Shown here: positions 25,714 to 31,823 of the stretch, one piece after another
Position numbering within the stretch: the stretch's first letter is position 1
Layout: each line of letters begins with the position of its first letter
Source: an uncultured Clostridia bacterium
Lineage (GTDB): Bacteria; Bacillota; Clostridia; Lachnospirales; UBA5962
NCBI GenBank assembly: GCA_946481295.1
Contig: CAMLLW010000016.1
Coordinates: forward strand, 1 to 33,916
Length of the DNA: 33,916 nucleotides
Reading direction: 5' to 3'
Notes under the pieces: model-generated
Told to the model about the DNA's origin: nothing
Seen by the model: the letters and a program-made list of their open reading frames with translations, nothing else
Databases searched by the model: none
Position numbers and translations under genes: made by a program

Positions 25714-26400
25714 TTAAATATCAATTTCTAAATTTTTTATAGCATTATAAGCTGCATTTTGTTCTGCCTCTTTTTTACTTTTTCCCATTCCTTTTCCTAA
25801 AATAGAATTTGAATGATTTACTTCTGCTACAAAAACTTTATTGTGATCTGGCCCATATTCATCAACTATGTAATATCGAATTACTTCTTTACTACTTTTT
25901 TGTAATAATTCTTGCAAATATGTTTTACAATCACTTAATTTAAAAGTATCATGTCCTTGTTCTATAGATTCATATAAAATATCTATTATAAATTTTTTCG
26001 CAACACTATGTCCACCATCTAAAAATATAGCTCCTATTACGGCTTCAAATGCATCAGCTAAAATAGATTCCCTCGTTCTACCTCCAGTATTTTCTTCGCC
26101 TTTGCCTAATAAGACAAATTTCCCCATATCAAGTTTCATTGCATTTTTTGCAAGAGATGACTCACACACTATACTAGCTCTAAATTTTGTTAGTTCACCT
26201 TCTGGCATATCTGGAAAATTTTGATAAAGATATTCACTAATTATAAGTTCTAAAACTGCGTCCCCTAAAAACTCTAAGCGTTCATTATTTTCGAGCGAAC
26301 TCATTTTATGTTCATGTGCAAATGAACTATGAGTAAATGCCTGTTTTAGCAACTTAGGATTCTTAAAATTATAATTTATCAATTTCTCGAATTTTTCCAT
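25714..26400 (-). CDS. rnc: Ribonuclease III
   Basis: Cleaves double-stranded RNA in rRNA processing and mRNA decay. The catalytic domain has NNERLEFLGDAVLEL, the RNase III signature with its Mg-binding E and D, and later DAFEAVIGAIFLDGG. The C-terminal dsRNA-binding domain (about 155-226) ends KSKKEAEQNAAYNAIKNL. I take the ATG at 26400 as the start (MEKFEKLINYNF), since GAAGGAGGT lies seven bases before it. A TTG 33 bases further upstream would place that site inside the coding region. This gives 228 residues, the usual length. It follows acpP but is separated by a terminator, and smc/ftsY, its frequent downstream partners, are not here. Confidence 0.95.
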   Translation of the reverse strand: MEKFEKLINYNFKNPKLLKQAFTHSSFAHEHKMSSLENNERLEFLGDAVLELIISEYLYQNFPDMPEGELTKFRASIVCESSLAKNAMKLDMGKFVLLGKGEENTGGRTRESILADAFEAVIGAIFLDGGHSVAKKFIIDILYESIEQGHDTFKLSDCKTYLQELLQKSSKEVIRYYIVDEYGPDHNKVFVAEVNHSNSILGKGMGKSKKEAEQNAAYNAIKNLEIDI

Positions 26401-26407
26401 CTCAATA

Positions 26408-26414
26408 CCTCCTT
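26408..26414 (-). promoter_or_regulatory. Ribosome binding site that decides the rnc start
   Basis: AAGGAGG on the - strand, seven bases before the ATG at 26400. Its position rules out the upstream TTG (26433) as the main start. Confidence 0.8.
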
Positions 26415-26464
26415 CAAAACAATATATCGACAATTAATATACATAATTTAATTATATAAACATA

Positions 26465-26500
26465 TAAAAACCACTAGTATAAATAAACTAATGGTTTTTA
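26465..26500 (-). terminator. Terminator of plsX-acpP
   Basis: TAAAAACCA-C-TAGT (26465-26478) pairs with ACTA-A-TGGTTTTTA (26487-26500) with one mismatch and an 8-base loop. It lies just after the acpP stop codon and ahead of rnc. Confidence 0.82.
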
Positions 26501-26502
26501 CA

Positions 26503-26733
26503 TTAATCTTCTAAACTTTTAAGATACTCCACAGCGTCTCCAACTGTTTTTATATTTTCTGCATCTTCATTAGAAAATTCTACGTCGTAAACTTCTTCTA
26601 ACTCTGATATTAATTGGAATATATCTAAACTATCTGCCCCTAAATCTTCAATAAATGATGTATTCATATTTATGTTTTCTTTAGCAATGCCCATTTGTTC
26701 AGAAAGAATTTCACATATTTTTTCAAATTCCAT
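26503..26733 (-). CDS. acpP: Acyl carrier protein
   Basis: Small acidic carrier of growing acyl chains in fatty acid and phospholipid synthesis. It has 76 residues with the phosphopantetheine site GADSLD (about 33-38; Ser is the attachment residue) and the typical four-helix pattern [12 protein letters not shown]. It follows plsX by 19 bases, in the usual plsX-acpP pair, and is followed by a terminator. Confidence 0.96.
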   Translation of the reverse strand: MEFEKICEILSEQMGIAKENINMNTSFIEDLGADSLDIFQLISELEEVYDVEFSNEDAENIKTVGDAVEYLKSLED

Positions 26734-26752
26734 AAGATTTTCTCCTAATTAA

Positions 26753-27748
26753 TTATAATTTTTGTTTTATTTTTTCTATCATATCATTATCTATAAAATT
26801 ATAAGTTTGTCTTACTGCACTTTTAATATCTTTAGCTTTAGAACTACCATGTGCTTTAACAACTAAATTTTTAAGTCCTAAAAATGGTGCACCTCCAATT
26901 TCAGAAGAATCCATTTTTGTTTTTAAATTTAAAAATGCTTGTTTTGATAATAAAGCTCCTATTTTAGTTTTCGTACTAGACATAAGTTCTTCTTTAAGCA
27001 TAGATAATAAAGTCATAGAAAGTCCCTCTATGTTTTTTAATAATATATTACCTATAAATCCATCACATACAACGACGTCTACAACGCCTCTTACTATTTC
27101 TCTACTTTCTACGTTTCCAACAAAATTTACATTTGATTCTTTTAATAAATTATATGCTTCTTTAGATAATGCATTGCCTTTAGTTTCTTCTACGCCTACA
27201 TTAATAAGACCTACTTTTGGATTTTTTATTCCTAATATATTTTCTGCATATACAGATCCCATTTTTGCAAATTGTACTAAATAACTTGGTTTGCAGTCTA
27301 CATTAGCACCACAATCTGTTAAAAACATGTAATTTTTTTGTGTAGGTACAATAGTTCCAAGTGTAGGTCTTTCTATACCTTCTAATCTTCCTACTTTTAT
27401 TGTAGAACCTGTAAGTAATGCTCCCGTATTTCCAGCAGAAATAAAAGCATCTACAGTATTTTCTTTTAAAAGATTAAAACCTACAACCATAGAAGAATCT
27501 TTCTTAGTACGTATAGCTTTAGTTGGTACATCGTGAGTTTCTATAATTTCAGTTGCATTTACAATGTTAATTCTATTTTTATCATATTTATATTTTAAAA
27601 GCTCTTTATTTATAATTTCTTCCTGACCTATTAAAGTTAAGTTAGTTTTTTCATTTTCTAAAAGAGATTCTACAGCACCTTTTACTATTTCTATAGGAGC
27701 ATTATCGCCACCCATGATATCTATTGCTATATTATATCTTTTTTCCAA
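26753..27748 (-). CDS. plsX: Phosphate acyltransferase PlsX
   Basis: Makes acyl-phosphate from acyl-ACP, the first step of the PlsX-PlsY route to phosphatidic acid. IDIMGGDNAP near the N terminus, ISAGNTGALLTGST, RPTLGTIVPT, FLTDCGANVDCKP and GVVDVVVCDGFIGNILLK are all family motifs. The length of 331 is normal. The start is a TTG (TTG GAA AAA AGA), the first possible start in frame, with AGGAG nine bases upstream. The next ATG lies inside the conserved MGGDNAP motif and is too late. A strong promoter lies 56 bases upstream, and the gene is co-transcribed with acpP. Confidence 0.95.
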   Translation of the reverse strand: MEKRYNIAIDIMGGDNAPIEIVKGAVESLLENEKTNLTLIGQEEIINKELLKYKYDKNRINIVNATEIIETHDVPTKAIRTKKDSSMVVGFNLLKENTVDAFISAGNTGALLTGSTIKVGRLEGIERPTLGTIVPTQKNYMFLTDCGANVDCKPSYLVQFAKMGSVYAENILGIKNPKVGLINVGVEETKGNALSKEAYNLLKESNVNFVGNVESREIVRGVVDVVVCDGFIGNILLKNIEGLSMTLLSMLKEELMSSTKTKIGALLSKQAFLNLKTKMDSSEIGGAPFLGLKNLVVKAHGSSKAKDIKSAVRQTYNFIDNDMIEKIKQKL

Positions 27749-27803
27749 CCTAAATCACTCCTATACATTTTAAATCTCTTTTAAAATTTTGTAACTTGCC
27801 TAA

Positions 27804-27832
27804 ATTATACAACATAATAAAATTAAACTCAA
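27804..27832 (-). promoter_or_regulatory. Promoter of plsX-acpP
   Basis: On the - strand: -35 TTGAGT (27827-27832), a 17-bp spacer, consensus -10 TATAAT (27804-27809). The rest of the rpmF-plsX spacer (27833-27985) is A/T-rich with no further clear feature. Confidence 0.75.
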
Positions 27833-27988
27833 CTAAAACATTTAATAATAGCTTATAAACTAATGTTTAAATTAGATGAGATGATAATAAAAATAATATA
27901 TTAATATATACATGAAATTAACTAATATACATATTTTAAATATACATTTTATGTTATATTAATATTAAATTTAATGTATTTATATAAA

Positions 27989-28016
27989 AAAAAGCTATGA
28001 TTTATCATAGCTTTTT
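27989..28016 (-). terminator. Terminator of DUF177-rpmF
   Basis: The stem AAAAAGCTATGA (27989-28000) pairs with TCATAGCTTTTT (28005-28016) around the loop TTTA. A second run of A makes it workable in both directions. It overlaps the rpmF stop codon. Confidence 0.9.
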
Positions 28017-28197
28017 ATTTAGCATCTAATACAGTTTGTTTTTTATAAGAACCACAAGATCTACAAACTCTGTGAGGAATCATTAATTCACCACATTTAG
28101 GACAAGTTACTAAAGTTGGAGTATCTATTTTCCAAGAATTTGCACGTCTCATACGACCTCTAGACTTTGAAACTCTACCTTTTGGACATATAGACAT
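28015..28197 (-). CDS. rpmF: 50S ribosomal protein L32
   Basis: Small zinc-binding ribosomal protein of 60 residues. The basic N-terminal part (PKGRVSKSRGRMRRANSWK) is followed by a zinc ribbon with CPKC (37-40) and CRSC (50-53 region). This four-cysteine form is the zinc-replete paralogue. It starts three bases after the DUF177 stop, in the conserved yceD-rpmF arrangement, with AAGGAGGTG before the ATG. A terminator overlaps its stop. Confidence 0.95.
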   Translation of the reverse strand: MSICPKGRVSKSRGRMRRANSWKIDTPTLVTCPKCGELMIPHRVCRSCGSYKKQTVLDAK

Positions 28198-28200
28198 ATG

Positions 28201-28698
28201 TCACACCTCCTTATCATCTTTAAATAAATCTTTTAAAACTGCAAACCTATCGTCAATAATAACCTCTTCACAGTCGCAATTTTCCAAATTTAAATTACAA
28301 CCACAAATTTTACATAATCCTTTACAATCTTCATTACATAAAATTTTTACAGGTATTTCAGAACAAATATTACTAATAATACATGGATCTAAATCTATTT
28401 CCTTGTATTTAAAAAACCAAATTTCGTCATCATCTGTTTCAATACTAGAAAAAACTTCCTTTATAGGAAATTCTAGAACCTTTTCTACTTTAGCTAAACA
28501 TTTATCACATCTAAAATATATATTTGTAGTTACATATGCATCTAAAGTAATAAGATTATTATGTTTTTTTAAAACACCTTCAACTTTTACTTTAGCATTA
28601 TTGTCAAATAAATTATAGCCATCTGGTAGTTTTAATAGCTCCTCATAACTAATATTTAAATCTTCACTTTCAGACAATGATGTTATATTAACAATCAT
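28201..28698 (-). CDS. yceD: DUF177 (YceD family) protein, putative 23S rRNA accumulation factor
   Basis: Protein of 165 residues with the DUF177 pattern. An N-terminal region is followed by YFRCDKCLAKVEKVLEFPIKEVF (two-cysteine knuckle), then EIDLDPCIISNICSEIPVKILCNEDCKGLCKICGCNLN, whose cysteines probably bind zinc. The E. coli and plant members are needed for normal 23S rRNA levels; the mechanism is not known. The tight linkage to rpmF three bases downstream is conserved widely. It has its own consensus promoter inside the end of ackA. GGAGG lies seven bases before the ATG. Confidence 0.92.
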   Translation of the reverse strand: MIVNITSLSESEDLNISYEELLKLPDGYNLFDNNAKVKVEGVLKKHNNLITLDAYVTTNIYFRCDKCLAKVEKVLEFPIKEVFSSIETDDDEIWFFKYKEIDLDPCIISNICSEIPVKILCNEDCKGLCKICGCNLNLENCDCEEVIIDDRFAVLKDLFKDDKEV

Positions 28699-28745
28699 TT
28701 TAATCCTCCATTTGATATAACGACAATGTTAACATACTAGGAAAC

Positions 28746-28774
28746 ATTATATAGATTTAAATATTATTTGTCAA
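28746..28774 (-). promoter_or_regulatory. Consensus promoter of DUF177-rpmF
   Basis: On the - strand: TTGACA (28769-28774), a 17-bp spacer, TATAAT (28746-28751), so both hexamers match the sigma-A consensus exactly. The -35 box lies in the last codons of ackA. The start site would be about 40 bases before the DUF177 ATG. Confidence 0.85.
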
Positions 28775-29954
28775 GCAAGCATTTAGTGTCACGAGCTATT
28801 ACAAGTTCTTCATTTGTTGGTATACAATAAACAGATGTTTTGGAATTTTCTGTGGAAATTATAGTTTCTTTACCTCTGCAATTATTTTTTTGATCATCTA
28901 TTTGTACTCCTAAATAATTTAGATAATTACAAATATTTTGTCTTGTTTCTGGACTATTTTCTCCTAATCCAGCAGTAAATATAATAGCATCAACACCATT
29001 CATTGCAGCTGCATATGATCCAATATATTTAGCAACTCTATAGTAGAATAATTCTAAAGCACTTTCAGCTTTTTTATCACCTTTAGATACAGCATCTTCT
29101 ATGTCTCTAAAATCACTAGAAACACAAGATACACCTAAAACACCTGATTTACTATTTAATACTTTTTCTACTTCTTTAACAGACATATTTTCTTTTTCGC
29201 ATAAATAAGGTATAATAGCTGGATCTAAATCTCCACTTCTAGTTCCCATAACTAAACCTTCTAAAGGTGTAAATCCCATAGAAGTATCTACAGATTTACC
29301 ATTTTTAATTGCACAAACACTTGCACCATTTCCCAAATGACAAGTAATAACTTTTAATTCTTCTAATGGTTTATTAATAATTTCTGATAATCTTTGTGAT
29401 ATATATCTATGACTTGTTCCATGAAAACCATATCTACGAATTTTATATTTTTCATAATATTCATAAGGAATTGCGTATAAATATGCTTTTTCTGGCATAG
29501 TTTGATGAAATGCTGTATCAAAAACAGCTACTTGTGGTTTTCCTTTTAATAATTCTTCGCATACATTTATTCCTAAAATATTAGCTGGATTGTGAAGAGG
29601 AGCTAATTCAACACATTCTTCTAAAGATTTTTTAACTTCTTCTGTAACAATTACAGATTCACTAAAGAATTCTCCACCATGTACTACTCTATGACCTACA
29701 GCATTAACTTCATCTATAGATTTAATAACTCCATAATCAGGATTTAATAATGCATCAATAACCATTTTAATAGCATCTTTGTGATCTTTCATGTTGCAGA
29801 TATTTTCATATTTTCCTTTACCTTCATGTTTAATTCTAGAATTTTCTATACCTATTCTTTCACAAAGTCCTTTAGCTAAAACACTTTCATCTTCCATATT
29901 TATAAGTTGATACTTTAAAGATGAACTACCACAGTTTAAAACTAAAATTTTCAT
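28764..29954 (-). CDS. ackA: Acetate kinase
   Basis: Interconverts acetyl phosphate + ADP and acetate + ATP, the ATP-forming step of acetate fermentation. The ASKHA-fold protein of 396 residues has the family start [16 protein letters not shown] (2-17), GHRVVHGG (near 87-94), [25 protein letters not shown] and TAGLGENS. It follows pta by 26 bases, with AAGGAG before the ATG. No clear hairpin follows; instead a consensus promoter for DUF177-rpmF overlaps its 3' end, so read-through into that unit is possible. Confidence 0.97.
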   Translation of the reverse strand: MKILVLNCGSSSLKYQLINMEDESVLAKGLCERIGIENSRIKHEGKGKYENICNMKDHKDAIKMVIDALLNPDYGVIKSIDEVNAVGHRVVHGGEFFSESVIVTEEVKKSLEECVELAPLHNPANILGINVCEELLKGKPQVAVFDTAFHQTMPEKAYLYAIPYEYYEKYKIRRYGFHGTSHRYISQRLSEIINKPLEELKVITCHLGNGASVCAIKNGKSVDTSMGFTPLEGLVMGTRSGDLDPAIIPYLCEKENMSVKEVEKVLNSKSGVLGVSCVSSDFRDIEDAVSKGDKKAESALELFYYRVAKYIGSYAAAMNGVDAIIFTAGLGENSPETRQNICNYLNYLGVQIDDQKNNCRGKETIISTENSKTSVYCIPTNEELVIARDTKCLLDK

Positions 29955-29980
29955 AATAATGTGTACTCCTTATCTATTCA

Positions 29981-30976
29981 TTATTTTTGTTGTGCTTGTA
30001 ATGCTGTAAATGCAATTACACCTACGATGTCGTTAGAATTACATCCTCTAGATAAATCATTAACCGGTTTAGATAATCCTTGTGTAATAGGTCCGTAGGC
30101 ATCTGCTTTTGCAAAACGTTGAACAAGTTTATAACCGATATTTCCAGCATCTAAATTAGGGAAAACTAATATATTTGCTTTTCCAGCTACTTCACTATTT
30201 GGTGCTTTTAGATCTGCTACTTTTTGTACAATTGATGCATCTAATTGTAATTCACCATCTATTTTTAAATCTGGTTCACTTTCTTTTACAAGTTTTGTTG
30301 CTTCTATAACTTTATCTATATCTGGATGAGTTGCACTACCTTTTGTAGAGTATGATAACATACTGATTCTAGGGTCAGCTCCGACCATTGATTTAAAACT
30401 TTTAGCTGCACTTTTAGCAATTGCAGCAAGTTCTTTTGCATTAGGATTTTGCATTAATGCACAATCAGAAAATACTAATATACCATTTTCTCCATAATTT
30501 TGATCATGTACATCCATAATAAAGAATGTAGAAACAACTTCTGTATTAGGAGCTGTTTTTAAAATTTGTAAAGAAGGTCTTAAAACATTAGCAGTTGAAT
30601 TTGCAGCACCTGCTACCATACCATCAGCTATATCATGTTTTACAAGCATAACTCCTAGGTATAAATAATCTTTTGTTAATAATTCTCTAGCTTTCTCAGC
30701 TGTCATTCCCTTAGCTTTTCTTAATTCTACAAGACTATCTATAAGTTCATCTAACTTTTCATAGTTATTTGGATCTATAAATGTAGCCTTAGATAAATCA
30801 AAATCTTTATTATTATTAATAATCTCGTTTTTATCTCCTATTAAAATAATATCAGCTAATTCTTCTTTTAAAGCTATATGAGCAGCTTCTAAAACTCTAC
30901 TATCGTATGTCTCCGGTAAAACTATTGTCTTTTTTTGAGTTTTTACTTTTTGTTTAATAGATTCTAAAAAATTCAC
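29981..30976 (-). CDS. pta: Phosphate acetyltransferase
   Basis: Converts acetyl-CoA and phosphate to acetyl phosphate and CoA. It is the short single-domain form (331 residues) common in clostridia, without the N-terminal regulatory DRTGG part of the E. coli enzyme. IVLPETYDSRVLEAA near residue 18, MVAGAANSTANVLRPSLQI near 119, FPNLDAGNIGYKLVQRF near 275 and the end GPITQGLSKPVNDLSRGC are typical. The start is GTG (GTG AAT TTT), with AGGAGG nine bases upstream. A promoter lies 46 bases before it. Pta and AckA together convert acetyl-CoA to acetate and ATP. Confidence 0.97.
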   Translation of the reverse strand: MNFLESIKQKVKTQKKTIVLPETYDSRVLEAAHIALKEELADIILIGDKNEIINNNKDFDLSKATFIDPNNYEKLDELIDSLVELRKAKGMTAEKARELLTKDYLYLGVMLVKHDIADGMVAGAANSTANVLRPSLQILKTAPNTEVVSTFFIMDVHDQNYGENGILVFSDCALMQNPNAKELAAIAKSAAKSFKSMVGADPRISMLSYSTKGSATHPDIDKVIEATKLVKESEPDLKIDGELQLDASIVQKVADLKAPNSEVAGKANILVFPNLDAGNIGYKLVQRFAKADAYGPITQGLSKPVNDLSRGCNSNDIVGVIAFTALQAQQK

Positions 30977-31021
30977 TGAATTGTACCTCCTACGGCTTTA
31001 ATAAAGTTTTCATCGTAATTA

Positions 31022-31050
31022 ATTATATATTAAATGTTCATTGTATGCAA
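31022..31050 (-). promoter_or_regulatory. Promoter of pta-ackA
   Basis: On the - strand: -35 TTGCAT (31045-31050), a 17-bp spacer, consensus -10 TATAAT (31022-31027). It gives a leader of about 40 bases ahead of the GTG start. Confidence 0.75.
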
Positions 31051-31177
31051 TACGATAATTAGACATAAAATGCTATAAATTTTTATATAATTAATTTTTC
31101 ATTTACTGATAACTATACTAATTATAAGCTACTTTATATTATATTAAATAACAATTTATTTACTTTATTTTATATAA

Positions 31178-31202
31178 GAATAGAGTGCTTTCACACTCAT
31201 TC
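31178..31202 (-). terminator. Possible terminator downstream of cheW
   Basis: On the - strand GAATGAGTG can pair with CACTC-T-ATTC across a six-base loop, with one bulged T, followed by a partly U-rich run. It lies about 130 bases past the cheW stop codon, farther than usual, so the call is weak. Confidence 0.35.
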
Positions 31203-31332
31203 AAAAATATTGATACTATTTATTTTATATAATATATCATTTAAATTCTTAATATAACTTTATATCTCTAAAGTTAATAAGTAAGTAATTATAATAATTA
31301 ATATATATTAATTATTAATAATATTAAAAATA

Positions 31333-31803
31333 TTATTCATCATAAAGTAATTTATCAAGTTCTAGTAATAATATAACTTTATCATTCATACGCCCAAGGT
31401 TTTTTATAAATTGATTAGAAAAGCTTAACTTAGTTGAAGGAGGAAGAGATATATCACTTTCTTTTATATATTTTACTTCTGTAACACTATCTACAATTAA
31501 ACCAATATTATTATCTTGATGCTCTATAACAATTACACATGTTAATTCGTCATAAGATTTTTCTTCCATAAAAAATCTTGTTCTAATATCTATAACAGGG
31601 ATAATATCACCACGTAAATTTATTATTCCTTTAATATAATTAGGAGTACTAGGTACTTGTGTTATAGTTACTATATTTATAATTTCTTTAACACAAGATA
31701 TTTCTATACCATATTCTTCTTCACCAATAATAAAAGATAAATATTTATTTTTAGTAGTATCTTCTTTAAAAGTATCAATATTTCTACTTGCTGACTTTTC
31801 CAT
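31333..31803 (-). CDS. cheW: Chemotaxis coupling protein CheW
   Basis: Adaptor that links methyl-accepting chemoreceptors to the CheA kinase at the cytoplasmic face of the membrane. It is a single CheW-like domain of 156 residues, with KYLSFIIGEEEYGIEISCVKEI (20-41), the TQVPSTPNYIKGIINLRGDIIPVIDIR core (48-74) and the C-terminal GLIVDSVTEVKYI strand pair. The N-terminal 18 residues are a variable tail. It starts 20 bases after the cheA stop, with AAGGAGG before the ATG, so cheA-cheW are in one operon. It is probably the last gene of a chemotaxis cluster that continues beyond the window. Confidence 0.94.
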   Translation of the reverse strand: MEKSASRNIDTFKEDTTKNKYLSFIIGEEEYGIEISCVKEIINIVTITQVPSTPNYIKGIINLRGDIIPVIDIRTRFFMEEKSYDELTCVIVIEHQDNNIGLIVDSVTEVKYIKESDISLPPSTKLSFSNQFIKNLGRMNDKVILLLELDKLLYDE

Positions 31804-31823
31804 TTAAGAATAACCTCCTTGAT

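Larger units (their letters stand above)
30977..31332. other. Intergenic region between pta and cheW
   Basis: This 356-bp, A/T-rich stretch has no ORF worth calling. It holds the pta promoter (31022-31050) and a possible cheW terminator (31178-31202). The remaining bases near 31060-31175 and 31205-31320 show nothing recognisable. Confidence 0.6.

Noticed and set aside
26401-26433. TTG at 26433 as the rnc start
   Set aside because: The strong AAGGAGG lies between it and the ATG at 26400, seven bases before that ATG.
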